DNA of 64,000 nt from Ceratotherium simum simum (GCF_000283155.1 NW_004454288.1:535908-599907); one strand, 5' to 3'; positions 1 to 11,550 are shown, counted from the stretch's first letter. A program made the numbers and translations. The notes: generated by a model not told the origin, from the letters alone.

Positions 1-840
1 TGCTGAGCGCTGGGCTGCCGGGCGCACCATCCCTAATCCCGACACACACTCCACTGAGGAGCAGAGGTTACGCAACCTGCCTATCAGTCCAGGGCACAGC
101 CAGGAACCTAGGCCTGTCCAGCTTTAAAAAAAAAGCAAGCAAGCTCTTTTCCTGATGCATGCTGCCTCATGGCAACGGGGGTGTGCAGGGATCAGGCACA
201 CAGTCAACTACGTCAAAATAATGCTAAAAACATGAGGGGGCAGAAGGAGATGGAAAATTGTATGACTTCTGTCACTGTCAACTATTTTTCTACTTGCTTC
301 ATAAAGTGCATGTCCTTTAAATCAGCGTGACTCCAAGTGTGGTCGCAAGACTGGTCACAACACAGTTTACTAGTGGTCCGTGACAGAATGAGTACAGAAA
401 TTCAGAGGAGCACTTGTAAACTGTGACAGCAATTTGACATCACCATAACTCCCAAGTGTGTAATCATTTTTCTAGCAATTCTAAGTTTACTGTATTTTAC
501 AAAAGCATGAGTTTGCAAAGGATTGGAAATTTAAAAAGTAACAGGTCCTGCACTGCAGACAGTTTGAGAACTGCTTTGGATTAAATTACATTTAATTACA
601 GAGCTGAGATGGCTCTCAGATGACAGTGAGAGCTGTTCAGTGAAAGCTGATTATTTTAGTAAATCACTGCTGGATAGAGTCAATTTTAAAAAAGGGACAA
701 GTGGTGTTAAAAATATTTTCCCAGGCTCAGAAATACATTCTCCTACCTCCCTGAAAATAAGACTTTAGATAAAAAGAAGGATCGAAAACCCCAGGCCCAG
801 CCCCAGGTTCCGACTCCAACCCTCCTCTGACAAGGCCCAC
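1..840 (-). other. TNRC6A: Intron downstream of the last exon in view
   Basis: Apart from the hAT remnant at 323-576, I see no gene, repeat or motif. The exon that should follow (starting RNSDSK in the family) is not here. Confidence 0.7.
323..576. mobile_element. hAT-like DNA transposon remnant
   Basis: Starts CAGCGTGACTCCAAGTGTGG and ends AGTTTGAGAACTGC, a degenerate pair of hAT terminal inverted repeats. No coding capacity. It lies in the intron downstream of the last exon in view. Confidence 0.5.
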
Positions 841-948
841 CTGAAGTGCTTTGTGCTGTACTGCTGAGGGGAACGTTGTAGTTGGAGGCACGAATGGATG
901 ACCAGGCACTAGTTGAAGGCAGCGTGGTGTTCAAGGATGAGGATGACC
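841..948 (-). CDS. TNRC6A: TNRC6A Ser/Thr-rich exon before the RRM (local exon 17)
   Basis: This exon has 108 bp, phase 1 on both sides, acceptor CACATAG and donor GTGGGC. It encodes [18 protein letters not shown], then [18 protein letters not shown]. In the family the next exon starts with a lysine/tryptophan segment that leads to the RRM. That exon is not within positions 1-840, so the gene continues off the window. Confidence 0.95.
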
Positions 949-1433
949 CTATGTGGGGGAAGAGTCCAATTAGTCGTCCCCAGAGTAAGGGACGTGGAGT
1001 TTAAGAACAAGCAAAAGCATCCAGTGAGACTGCAACAGTACGCCATGAGAAAGGAAACAGGTAGGCTCAGGGTCACAGACGGTGCCCAAGACTGCATCTG
1101 CCTTCTCACCTTCAAAACAGCACGCTGAGAGCTTGTTCAGTGTTTTTACTGTGGCTCAGATGAAGTACTTCCCGCCCAGCCCTGTCTGTGAGAATATACT
1201 CCAACAATGAGACACACACCCCCGAGACAACACCTGGCTCTATCTCCCAGTATAGGACTCCAAAAGAGGGATAATTCTTACTGCTCCCTACTCCTGTCTC
1301 TGAACTCCAGTGACTTATTAGACAAGTTCACCAAGGCACCTTGGCACTGACACGACAGTCAGCCAGGCCTTCATCTTTCTCCATCATGCCCCATATTCAC
1401 TCTCCAAAACCTAGCCTTTCTCCCCACCCCCAC

Positions 1434-1624
1434 TTTTTTTTTTTTGCTGAGGAAGATTCGCCTTGAGCTAACATCTGTTGCCAATCTTCCTCTTTTTGTA
1501 TGTGAGCTGCCATCACAACACGGCCACTGACAGATGAGTGGTATAGCTCCGTGCCCCGGAACTGAACCTGGGCCGCTGAAGCAGAGCATGCCAAACTTAA
1601 CCATTAGGCCACCAGGGCTGGCCC
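1434..1624 (-). mobile_element. ERE SINE, old form
   Basis: A T-rich tail complement, then a GAGGAAGATTCGCCTTGAGC tail unit, ending in CCACCAGGGCTGGCCC, the complement of the SINE head. Divergent, with no clear target-site duplication. It lies in intron 16 of the gene, in gene-sense orientation. Confidence 0.85.
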
Positions 1625-1639
1625 TCTCCTTATTTTTTA

Positions 1640-1990
1640 AAAATCCTCTTGACCACTACTCTAGTTTAGCTCCAGACTCAACCATTATCTGGATCACTCC
1701 AATAGCTCCTAACTGGCCTCCCACTCCAATCCATCTGCTCACCACTGTCAGATCACCCCACCTTAAACGTCGATTCTTCCACCCAAAACCTTCAATGGTT
1801 TATTTCTCCTAATATCAAATCTAAACTCCTCTCCTGACTTTCAGAATCTTCTACAAATAGGAAGCAGCCCTTGTTTCTGCAAGCCGCCAGATTCTTTCAC
1901 TAATTACCAGGCATGACGTATTAGGCGTGGCTCTGTCCCCCCTCCTTTCTCCTGGGAAATTAGTGGCTTTAACTACTGCTACACAGTTGT
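1640..1990 (+). mobile_element. L2-class LINE remnant
   Basis: Pyrimidine-rich sequence such as CCTAACTGGCCTCCCACTCC followed by AATCCATCTGCTC, as in the 3' part of mammalian L2. Not coding. Confidence 0.6.
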
Positions 1991-2610
1991 CTGTTAAATT
2001 CAGTCAGTTTAGAATGATGAGGATTCTTTTCTCACCATTGTGATATGGCAAACATCTGTTAACAAATTACATATCTAATGTAAAATGCTGACTGTTTTAC
2101 ATTTTATTATAAACTGTTTAAAGGGATAGATGAGAGGATCTAAGTTATAGAAACAGAGAAAATATTTCATTCACCTTTGCATGAAATACTTGTAAATGCC
2201 TGGGGTTAAAAATAACCATGTGGTAGGTAGTAGAATGATTTTATTTAACCCATTAAAAAGTGCATCAGGACTGTAGGGACCCTTAAATTGGTCTTATTTT
2301 CACTCTGAGAGACAAAGAAAGCCAAACTGCTTCTCCAGATGAAGAAACTAGTTATAAAATAGGTAACAACCTTTGGTTGTTAATACAATTACTGGAAAGC
2401 AAATGTTTGTGTTAGCTTACTAAGTTAATATACGTGTTTACCATATCAAGTGATAATAAATCCTCATTTTAAAAGTGGCTGAAGAGTCACCTATTGGAAA
2501 ACTGAGAATTGAACTGTTTTCATTGCCGTGATGCCCTTGGACGTCAGGGGCTGTGATGTGCTGGAGTGACTTCTGCTGTTGAAAGGTTCACATCTACTTT
2601 GAGGGATTCT

Positions 2611-2809
2611 TTTCATTTATTTATTTTTGTGAGGAAGATCAGCCCTGAGCTAAAATCCAGTGCCAATCCTCCTCTTTTTTTTTTTTTTTTTTTCACAGCA
2701 TGGCTTGACAAGCAGTGTATTGGTGCGTGCCTCAGATTCGAACTTGCGAACGCCAGGCCGCTGAAGCGGAGCGTGAGCACTTAACCGCTTGCGCCACCGG
2801 GCCGGCCCC
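2611..2809 (-). mobile_element. ERE SINE, GGCCTGGCGGC form
   Basis: Ends in GCGCCACCGGGCCGGCCCC. The tRNA-like head includes TTCGAACTTGCGAACGCC in complement. It ends 71 bases downstream of exon 16 and is in gene-sense orientation. Confidence 0.92.
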
Positions 2810-2880
2810 TACTTTGAGCCATTCTTAAAGCATGTTGTCCACCACCATTCAGAAATTCTGACTTGTACCCGCCTACATAC

Positions 2881-3021
2881 CACTGTTCCTGTCCCTGAGG
2901 TGGTCAACTTCCCGCACAGTATTAATTGAAAGATTGTTTATGACACTGCCAGGAGTGACGTAAGGGTCAGTTTCAGGGTCAATGTTTGGATAACCTTTCC
3001 ATGGTTCACCAGGGCGAAATT
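2881..3021 (-). CDS. TNRC6A: TNRC6A exon with the second half of PAM2 (local exon 16)
   Basis: This exon has 141 bp, phase 1 on both sides, acceptor TATTTCCAG and donor GTATGT. It encodes [18 protein letters not shown], then [18 protein letters not shown] and [11 protein letters not shown] plus one base. The phenylalanine of EFRPG is the residue that inserts into the PABPC1 MLLE pocket in GW182 family PAM2 motifs. SINEs lie 41 bases upstream and 71 bases downstream, both in gene-sense orientation. Confidence 0.97.
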
Positions 3022-3062
3022 CTGGAAATAAAAACTTAGAATTAGTTCATGCTTAACTATCT

Positions 3063-3262
3063 TCTTTTTCTTTTTCCCTCCCCAAAGCCCCAGTACATAG
3101 TTGTATATTCTAGTTTTAAGTCCTAGTTCTTCTATGTGAGCCACTGCCACAGCATGACACCTGACAGACCAATGGTGTGGGTCCACAACCGGGAAACAAA
3201 CCTGGGCCACCAAAGCAGTGAGAGCACCAAACTTTTAACCACTAGGCCATCAGGGCTGGCTC
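3063..3262 (-). mobile_element. ERE SINE, old form, 41 bases before an acceptor
   Basis: CCCCAAAGCCCCAGTACATAG is near one end and ACTAGGCCATCAGGGCTGGC at the other. It lies in gene-sense orientation just upstream of the acceptor of exon 16. The branch-point and pyrimidine region of that exon sits in the 41 bases left between them. Confidence 0.85.
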
Positions 3263-3820
3263 TTAATTATCATTTAAAAATCCGTTACTAAATAGCCAAA
3301 ACTTTTATTCCTAAAGTCTATGTAATTCTCAAGTATTTTCCAAAGTACCCTAAGAGGCTGATTTGGTAATACAGTTAGTATAATATAAGCTGTTATTTAT
3401 GAATAACTTGCAAGTTTTTGCAACTGAATCATTTCTCTGGGTTTACATATTTTTACACAGTAATATTTCAAAGCACTCTAATACAAATCACAAAGACATA
3501 ACAACCCCAACAGGACAAAGCAGGCCATAGGTACATTTCTGGTGATTCCTCAGTACAAATGAAATACTGTCAAGTTAGTCCCCTGACACAGCTGAAGAGG
3601 AACAATGACTGAAGGTTTTTATATTCTTCTTCATGCCCGTCAGTGGCACTAATCCCATCTTCACTGCTTGGAGCACAAAGGCACTGGTAACAGGCCAGAC
3701 ACATTCGTCTGCCCAGGATGATGCTCAACTTTTCATCTGGCATTTCTGCATTCTTTCTTATCCTTAGCATAGTTCAGTCCAATCAGGCAGAATTAATACA
3801 TCCAGAGGTAACAAAATCTT

Positions 3821-4044
3821 TTTTTTTTTTTTTTTAAAGATTTTTTTATTTATTTATTTTTTTTCCCCCCAAAGCCCCAGTGGATAGTTGTGTGTCGTAG
3901 CTGCACATCCTTCTAGTTGCTGTATGTGGGACTCGGCCTCAGGATGAACGGAGAAGTGGTGCCTCGATGCGCACCCGGGATCCGAACCCGGGCCACCAGC
4001 ATCGCAGCGCGCGCACTTAACCACCAAGCCACAGGGCCGGCCCA
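3821..4044 (-). mobile_element. ERE SINE, young short form, 55 bases after a donor
   Basis: Full-length short form in gene-sense orientation with a perfect 13-bp target-site duplication, GTAACAAAATCTT, at 3808-3820 and 4045-4057. The duplication leaves 42 bases before the low end of exon 15 at 4100. Confidence 0.97.
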
Positions 4045-4099
4045 GTAACAAAATCTTAACAGAAACAAATCCTCACGAAAAAAGCTGTTAGTTTTTTAC

Positions 4100-4258
4100 C
4101 TGGTGGCCAATTAACACTGCTAGAGCCGTTAGGCGATTTGGCACGTGGCCAGCCATCTCCTATTGAACCTGGAGGACTGGCTGGTGAAGTACTGCTATTC
4201 ATAAAGTCATAGGGAACAAATGGAGACTCTTCCAGCCTGAAACCACTTGAAATAGCAC
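4100..4258 (-). CDS. TNRC6A: TNRC6A silencing-region exon with the first half of PAM2 (local exon 15)
   Basis: This exon has 159 bp, phase 1 on both sides, acceptor TTTTTAG and donor GTAAAA. It encodes [19 protein letters not shown], then [19 protein letters not shown] and [15 protein letters not shown]. The NWPP end joins EFRPGEPW of the next exon to make the PAM2 motif, which in GW182 proteins binds the MLLE domain of PABPC1. A SINE begins 55 bases downstream of the exon, and another in the opposite orientation lies 665 bases upstream. Confidence 0.97.
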
Positions 4259-4923
4259 CTAAAAAGAGAAAAATGATAGTGAAATGTGAGCAAAATATAC
4301 CACTGAATTTATTTCTTGTAGTTTCTCGAATATAACAAAAAAGCTTTCTATGAGATCTGTGGGTTTCAAACTGTGTTCTAGAGATTACACGAAAATGCAA
4401 GGAGAAAAGAAAACTCTGTGCTCTCTTCCAGACTTCAACCACTTTTAACTCTCATATATTGAGATACGAAAATTATCACAGTGGATTTTATTTCAAGAAG
4501 GACATAAGGACCATAACCATCAATAAGTGACCAGGAGTACAAAATTATATCCAAATCATTAAAACACTTGTATTTGGGCCTGAGACCAAGCCTAGTGAAC
4601 TCTTTGTGGGGGAGATTCATGGTTGGGGGTGGGGGTGAATGACGAGCACTAGAGGAAAGAAAAATGACTGCAGCAAAGAAAAAACTGTGGACAAGAAGAT
4701 CATGAGTGGCAAAGAGGTGCGTCTGAGACTCCAGAAAATTGCTATGCCCACAATACATATGTAATGAAAACAAATGAATATCCTTTTCTATCAGGATGTT
4801 TATATTTCTACCCTATACTCCACCCCCTTGTGATTATACAGCATCAGTAAAGATATTTGTTACTAAAATGAGTGTGAAATTCCATAAAAACACAACCTAC
4901 TCTCATTTAGAAATGATCATTTG

Positions 4924-5216
4924 GGGCCGGCCCCGTGGCTTAGTGGTTAAGCGCGCACGCTCTGCTAGTGGCAGCCCGGGTTCAGATCCCGGGCACGCAC
5001 GGATGCACCGCTTCTCTGGCCATGCTGCGGCCGTGTCCCACATATAGCAACTAGAAGGATGTGCAACTACGACATACAACTAACTACTGGGGCTTTGGGG
5101 GAAAAAAGGAGGATTGGCAATAGATGTTGGCTCAGAGCCGGTCTTCCTCAGCAAAAAGAGGAGGATTAGCATGATGTTAGCTCAGGGCTGATCTTCCTCA
5201 CAAAAAAAGAAAAAAG
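4924..5216 (+). mobile_element. ERE SINE, long form
   Basis: Head GGGCCGGCCCCGTGGC, two tail units and an A-rich end. Perfect 13-bp target-site duplication AAATGATCATTTG at 4911-4923 and 5217-5229. It lies upstream of exon 15 in the opposite orientation to the SINE at 3821-4044. Confidence 0.97.
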
Positions 5217-5319
5217 AAATGATCATTTGTTTTCTTGTATTATTCTCCACATGCATCTTTGAACACATCTTAAAATGACTAATGCTTTACACAAGAGGCA
5301 AAACACGTCATTCTATCAT

Positions 5320-5960
5320 TGGAACAGTGCCAGCCACTGTGCTAAATGCTGGACATAGAAGGGTGAGTAGGATGAATGGGGTCCTTACCCTCAATGACAG
5401 TATATTCAAACAAAAAGCCAAGTAAACCGACAGAGAACAAGAGAGTGTGTGGCAAGGAGAGGGCAGGGCTGCCATGTAAAAAGCTGGGAGTGGAAATTCG
5501 AGGCAGTGCGTACAGCCTCCACAAACACCTGAGGAGAAAGACAGCTTGGCACATTTAAGGAACCAAGAGACCATTCTGTCTGAAAAATAAGTGGGAAAGT
5601 GAGCAACATGAAGGAGTGGGGAATTCAAAGGCCCTGAGGTGGGACGTGCACACTGTAGCTGCCCCAGGCCCTACCACTCCACACTGCCTAGGCCCTGCCT
5701 CTTCCCTGAAGGGATCAGAATTTGCAACAGCCTCATGCAGGGCTTTTGTAGGATGCAGTAAGGAGTTCTTTATATTGAAGGGTTTTAAGAAGAGAAGTAA
5801 TGCAATCTGATGTGTTTTGAGTTGTTGCAGTGTGGAAAATGGAAGGCAGGCAGGAATCGAAGCAGGCAGACCATTAGGAGGCTGTTAAGACAGTGAGACA
5901 CAATGGATGCATAAACTATGCATTCAGGAAGTAGAATGGGCACTGTTCACAGATGGACTG
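5320..5960 (-). mobile_element. L2-class LINE remnant
   Basis: The complement of an L2 3' end: GTGCCAGCCACTGTGCTAAA then GCTGGACATAG, followed by typical upstream L2 sequence in complement. The short reading frames here have no family match I recognise. Confidence 0.6.
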
Positions 5961-5998
5961 GATGTGGAGGTTGGAAAAAGGAAAAAAATCAAGAATAT

Positions 5999-6415
5999 CT
6001 CTTAGACCCAAATATCCATCAACTGATGAATGGATAAACAAAATGTGCTGTTATCCAGTACAACTACAAAAAGGAATGAAATACTTATGCATGCTACAAC
6101 ATGGATGGACCTGGAAAACACTACGCTAAGCCAAAAACGTCAGTCACAAAGGACCAGATACTAAATGCTTCCACTTATATGAAATGTCCCATATAGACAA
6201 ATCTATAGAAAACAGAAAAATTAGTTTTTAATTATGACTGGGAGAGATGGGAAACTAGAGCGGGAGGAGTGACACCTAAGGGGTTCTTCTGAGGTAAGGA
6301 AAATGTTCAAAAATTGATTGTGGTGATGGATACATAACTCTGAGAATATACTAAAAGCCACTGAATTATATACTTTAAAGGAGGAATTATATGTAAAGGA
6401 ATTACATGTTTATAA
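5999..6415 (+). mobile_element. L1 3'-region remnant
   Basis: CATGCTACAACATGGATGGA, then ACTACGCTAAGCC and TATATGAAATGTCCCATATA, typical of the 3' part of old mammalian L1. No intact frame. Confidence 0.75.
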
Positions 6416-7056
6416 AGAAGAACATCTCAAGGTTCTAGCTTCACTAACTTGATAGAAGGAAGTACAAGTTACTAAAATGAGGAGGAGCGAGGGTGAAGAA
6501 AGGAAAATCAAGTATCTTGTCCTCTCATGTTGTCTGAAATAGATGCAAAGAAAAGCCCTGGCTCATGGACTCAAGGCTGCTCTAGTTATGAGCTTCTGGT
6601 ACTGCAGAGCCGAGCCCTGAATGTCGCGTTAGCCTCCTTCATTCCGTGACAAAGGTTCCCCTGATGGCAGCTGACAACATCCAAGCTTCTCTCTCAGTTT
6701 CTTAGCGATGGCAGAGCTGAAGCCCACAGCCCACTCAGTAGTGGGCACTAACCTACACCTGAGTGGATTTAGTCACCCCACCAATTCCATTTCCCCTCTT
6801 TTCTGGCTTCCTCATCTAGTGACTTCTATCTGAGTGAATTACCTATCTTTTTTGTAAGCTGCATTTAAACCACTTGGGAGTGAAGTGGGATATAAACCAA
6901 GTAGAAGCTGCAAGTCATATAGTTAAGTAAGGAGGGGTGCCAAATTTCAAGTGATTAAATCTTACGCAAGAACCTGAGATGATAAAAGTATTCCTTTTTT
7001 TAGTAAGAAATAATTTCTACTTATTAAAACTTCATTTTATTAAAAAGGAAAACAGG

Positions 7057-7331
7057 GGTCGGCCTGGCGGCGTAGTGGTTAATTTTAGGTTCGTGCGTTC
7101 TGCTTTGGCAGCCTGGGGTTCGCCAGTTCGAATCCTGCGCACAGACCTACTTACCACTCATCAAGCCATGCTGAGGTGGCATCCCATATAAAAGTGCCAC
7201 AATTCTACAACTATGAAACACAACTATGTACTGGGGCTTTGGGGAGAAAAAAGAGAGAGAGAGAAAAAAAAATGGAAGATTGACAACAGATGTTAGTGCA
7301 GGGACAATCTTCCTCAAAAAAAAAAAAAAAG
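7057..7331 (+). mobile_element. ERE SINE, older form
   Basis: Head GGGGTCGGCCTGGCGGCGTA with CCAGTTCGAATCCTGCGCAC as B-box region. The A-rich tail ends with 15 A followed by GGAAAATGAC, matching GGAAAACA before the head. Confidence 0.92.
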
Positions 7332-7509
7332 GAAAATGACATAAAAGGTAGCTACGGTCCAATTATATTCTATTAATCACTGCATGAGAACATCAGAAAA
7401 CTGAAATGTAAAATTCATATGGTAGGTTTAGTTTAAGCAAATAGAGCTGGATTTACACTGGAGAAATGGTGTTGCTTAGAGGTAAGGCATCTCAGGAGAT
7501 AACTATGAA

Positions 7510-7740
7510 GGCAATAACAATAATGAAGGCTGAGAACTACTGACCACTTACGGGTCTGATCCTGTTCTAGTGTTTACATGTCTCAGAGGTATTGCCTTAT
7601 TCATCCTCAAAACATCGTATTATTCTCACGAGGGACCTGAAGTTCAGAAAGGTTAAGTTACTTGCCAGTGGCTAATACGTAGCAGAGCTAATTAGCCGCA
7701 GAGCTAGGTTTCAAATCCAGGGTCCACATTTATTTTGCCA
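7510..7740 (+). mobile_element. MIR remnant
   Basis: Contains GAAAGGTTAAGTTACTTGCC and a central region like other MIR copies in the window. Old tRNA-derived mammalian SINE, no function visible. Confidence 0.65.
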
Positions 7741-8370
7741 TGTTGCCATCACCTCAACTCCCATTCCCATTCTTAAGAAAAATTTCAAATGTAATAGACC
7801 ATTGAGTGGCAAATGCAATTTACAATTCAAGTCTGTTTGATTTAGGGTCCAATGTTCCTTCTACTACATGACAATTTCACCTTCAATTTCTGATCATTAT
7901 CAGTCCAATGAGTACAAACTAGCAAACTGACCTTTAAGCCAAGTTTAGTCCAAGTTGCAAGATACAATCCAATGGAAAGGAATGAATGTCATAAAAATGT
8001 GCTTCTAATACTAATCAGAGGAACATAGATTGGATATTGCTAAAGTTAGAAAACAGAGTCTCTCCTGGCTCCTCCCTCTCCATTATCTCAAAATCACTAA
8101 GTCCTGTCAATTATGCTTCCTATATAGCTTTTATTTTTCTTTTTGCAATTGCAAAGATTTCTGAGTTATTTTGTTTGGATTCCTAGTATACAGCATAGAG
8201 TTGGATTTTGCTTTATGATTCAATCTGAATTTCTATTATTTTAATAAATTAGTTTGCCCATTTATATTTATCAAATTGACATATATTTGGGCTTAGTTCT
8301 CTCATATTATTTTATGTGATGCCTTCTACTTTACAGATTCTTTAAAAACTCTGAAAATGTGGAATTTGTT

Positions 8371-8626
8371 TTTGTGTGTGTGTGTGTGTGTGTGTGAGGA
8401 AGATTAGCTCTGAGCTAACATCCGATGCCAATCTCCTCTTTTTGCTGTGGAAGACTGGCCCTGGGCTAACATCCGTGCCCATATTCCTCTACTTTATATG
8501 GGATGCCGCCACAGCATGGCTTGACAAGTGGTGCATCGGTGCACACCTAGAATCCAAACCCACGAACCCTGGGCCACCGAAGCAGAGAGTGCGCACTTAA
8601 CCGTTATGCCACCAGGCCAGCCCCTT
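8371..8626 (-). mobile_element. ERE SINE with (GT)n at its tail
   Basis: GGCCTGGCGGC-type SINE in gene-sense orientation with target-site duplication GGAATTTGTT at 8361-8370 and 8627-8636. The tail has turned into a TG/GT microsatellite at about 8374-8397. Confidence 0.95.
8374..8397. repeat. (GT)n microsatellite
   Basis: About 12 uninterrupted GT units at the end of the SINE tail. Likely polymorphic. Confidence 0.95.
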
Positions 8627-8719
8627 GGAATTTGTTATTATTTTTTCTGAAAATGTGGAAGGCTTATATTTTTGTTTTAGTGGGTGTCTTTATAATTTAT
8701 GTTATATATTTACTATTCA

Positions 8720-8845
8720 TTTCTTTAAAAATTTTTTAAATTGAGATATAATTAACATATAACATTATATTAGTTTTAACTATACAACATAATGATTCTA
8801 TATTTGGACAAACTGTGAAATGATCACACAGCTCTCAAATAATGA
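8720..8845. mobile_element. L1-derived fragment
   Basis: TTGAGATATAATTAACATAT and TACAACATAATGATTCTATA match a sequence common in 3' regions of old L1 elements. Orientation not assigned. Confidence 0.6.
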
Positions 8846-8854
8846 CTACACTAG

Positions 8855-9290
8855 GTCAGGCCACTGGCATCTTTTGTTTCGCTAAGCTTTGGGTCAGGCA
8901 GAGAAGTTTCCCAACTGATCTCTCTGTCCACCTCTACTCCCCAGTTCTCCATGCTGCAGCCAGAGTACTCTTTCAAAAATGCAAATCTGATCATGTCACT
9001 TCCTAGCTTAAAACAGTTCTCCTTTACAGAGGGAGTAAAATTCAAACTCTTCAATAGTTTATAAGGCTCTTAAAATTCTAGCCTCCACCCCCCCTCATGG
9101 TTTTTCTCTCCCTTCACCTCTGCCTAGCTAACTCCTGTTTATCTTTCATATCTCAGCTTAAGACATCACAGGCTTCTTGGGAAGCATTTCCCAACTGCCC
9201 TCAACCTCAAGGCATCCTTCCATGTATGTGCCCCTCCCCAGAACACTGTAATTTTCTCTGGGTGCTGAGGAGGGGAAAGGGATTTTATAA
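8855..9290 (+). mobile_element. L2-class LINE remnant
   Basis: AATGCAAATCTGATCATGTC followed by ACTTCCTAGCTTAAAACAG, then CACCTCTGCCTAGCTAACTC, which is the standard order of L2 3' sequence. Confidence 0.75.
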
Positions 9291-9438
9291 ACTGCCTTGA
9301 AGTCACAGAATCTTAGGACCATAAAGTACCACAGATACCCAGTCCAACCCTTCCTTGATGCACAGTTTCCTAGTCAAATGTCCTTGCCTCCACTCCACTC
9401 TACTTCCCTTAACAAATCTGTTTACTTACGCTAGGAGG

Positions 9439-10046
9439 TGAGCAGTAAAGAGTTCACACAGCAGGCCCAGACTGCACATTGCAAAGAGCTTTAGGACTGG
9501 CCCTTGATCAGCTCCTGGGCTCCCCTACACCCAGAGAACATCCTGCCAGATCAGAGTACCTTCACATACCTTGGGCCCCGACATGCCAGATAGTTTATGA
9601 TAACAATGTGATTTACGGTGAACACCTGTTTTTGTTTGCCTGGGGCCTGGGTCATGCTGTATTTGTCTGACCTCTGAGGGGTCTGCAGGGGGCTGGAGAC
9701 TGAGTAGCTAAGATCAGTCATGCAAGGTGCTCCATGCCTATATATGACTGACCCCTGATAAAAAACCTTGGACACCAAGGCTTGGGTGAGCTTCTCTGGT
9801 TGACAATACTTTGTACATGTTTTCACACATCCTTGCTGGGAGAATTAAGTCTGTGAGACCCCAGTGGAAGAGGACAATAGGAAGCTTCTCCTGGACTCCA
9901 CCCTATAAGCCTTGTTCCTTTGCTGATTTTAATCTGTATTCTTTGCTGTAATAAACCATAACCATGAGTATTACTGTTTTATGAGTTCTGTGAGTTCTTC
10001 TAGCAGACCGACAAACTTGAGGGTGGTCTTGGGGACCTCTGACACA
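9439..10046 (+). mobile_element. Solo LTR of an old endogenous retrovirus (ERVL-like)
   Basis: About 600 bp with a TATA-like CTATATATGA at 9738-9747, AATAAA at 9950-9955 and the downstream block GAGTTCTGTGAGTTCTTCTA typical of mammalian ERVL-type LTRs. No retroviral genes adjoin it, so only the LTR remains. It is antisense to TNRC6A. The ends are approximate. Confidence 0.65.
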
Positions 10047-11550
10047 GAAGGTGTCTTGGATTTTCTCTTCTCTGTTCCACAACTAACTTACTAGCTCTCT
10101 AAGCTTCACTAAATGGGGATAAAAATAAAACCCACCTAAGACTGTGGTGCAAATTGTCAGCGCCAGCCAGGGCGTTCCCCACAGGCTTCTCCCTTCCCCT
10201 GGCTCAGCCTCTCTCTGACGTGATCCTGAATACTGCTATCAAATCACTCTCCCTTAAAAAATTATCTCTACACTATACTACCACTATGGAATAACAGCCC
10301 CTATTTTCTACAACAGGGAAACACAAATGCCAATGAGGCCAATCAGGTTTTATAAACAAGTGAAGCATGCAGCCTATAGGAAAAATCCCACGGTCCTTCC
10401 CTCAGATAGAAATATGACTGTATAGAAATATTTCTCTGGTTATGGAGTACAGGAAAATATTTCTCCACCAATGAAGGGGAGGGCACAGATATGAGGGGAG
10501 TGTGAAGAAAAACAAAACAACAAGTAAATGCAAAGATAAATGGCAAATGACACTACCATCCAGCAGAGGGAAAACAGAGTGGCAGGAAGCCAGCACGCAC
10601 ACGGGCAGTAGCTACTCAGTTTTGGGTGGTTACTGCTTTGGAGCTCAGTGCTGCCAGATCTTCACATTTCTAAAAGAGATGCCAGAAATTTGAATTTTTA
10701 CATGAAATTTCCTGAATGTTTAAATAGAAGTTGGTTCAAAAAAAATTATTTTCCAAATAGTGAGGATCTAACAAAACATAGCGTGTGGGCTGGCATTTTG
10801 GGGACTGGCTGGGAATGCCATTGGCTGGAATTCTCCTGAACACAGTTAGATGCTGATTTATTTTATTTTTATAAGGGAAAAAGAAGAGACTACACCAAAA
10901 TATTAATAATGGAAATATGATGATTAACATTTCTCTAAATTTTTTTAACATAAGGAAAAGGGAAAACAAAGCAAATAAAAAGAATATGCCTGAGAGGAAG
11001 ATTCTAAGTCTCCACCAGGAGAGAGATAAAGATACTAAGAGAAGGAAAAGCGATACCGAGCAAAAAGGAGTGGTTCTGGGAGAAAATGATAGTATAAATA
11101 ATTGGAGGTTTATTACAATAAGAAAAGGCATTTTCTTAAACAGATTAAACAGCTTAAAAAAAAGTCAACATTTTAAGACTTGAACTTTAGAGGTCTCTCA
11201 TATACAGATATAAAACTAAACTGTCTTTCTTTCTAGAGATGAAGACCAAAACCACTACCAGACCGAGGTATATTTTTGAAGTCATTTTCACAAGGAAGAA
11301 AAAAATACAACAATGAAGAAAGAATAAAAGAAACCAAACAGAAGAAATCCCATCAAACATTCTTGATTTTTTATGGGATAAAATAGAAGCCTGGAGATAT
11401 CAAAATAATATCCATGAAAAGAAGACTACTGGCCTTGGGTTGGTTAAGATTAGTTATCAACTATCACCTGCTAAAGTAAAGAAAATGAGAACATTTTAGG
11501 GGTGTGGAAGCATATAAAAATTAAGTAATTTGTATTACTAATAAAAAAAA

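Larger units (their letters stand above)
949..2880 (-). other. TNRC6A: Intron between exons 16 and 17
   Basis: Holds two SINEs and an L2 remnant. I see nothing in 949-1433 and 1991-2610. Confidence 0.8.
3022..4099 (-). other. TNRC6A: Intron between exons 15 and 16
   Basis: This 1,078-bp intron splits the PAM2 motif. It has SINEs at both ends. The central 3263-3807 looks unique and I see nothing in it. Confidence 0.85.

Noticed and set aside
3854..4051. Recurrent short frames with residues like LLGLWGEKK or SGHAEAASHIQQLEGC.
   Set aside because: The same peptides recur at many positions because they are readings of ERE SINE copies, not genes.
10736..11131. 131-codon minus-strand frame rich in Phe/Leu, which looks like a membrane protein.
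   Set aside because: A/T-rich DNA read as Phe/Leu/Ile/Lys. An opposite frame of 88 codons overlaps it and there are no splice or family signals.
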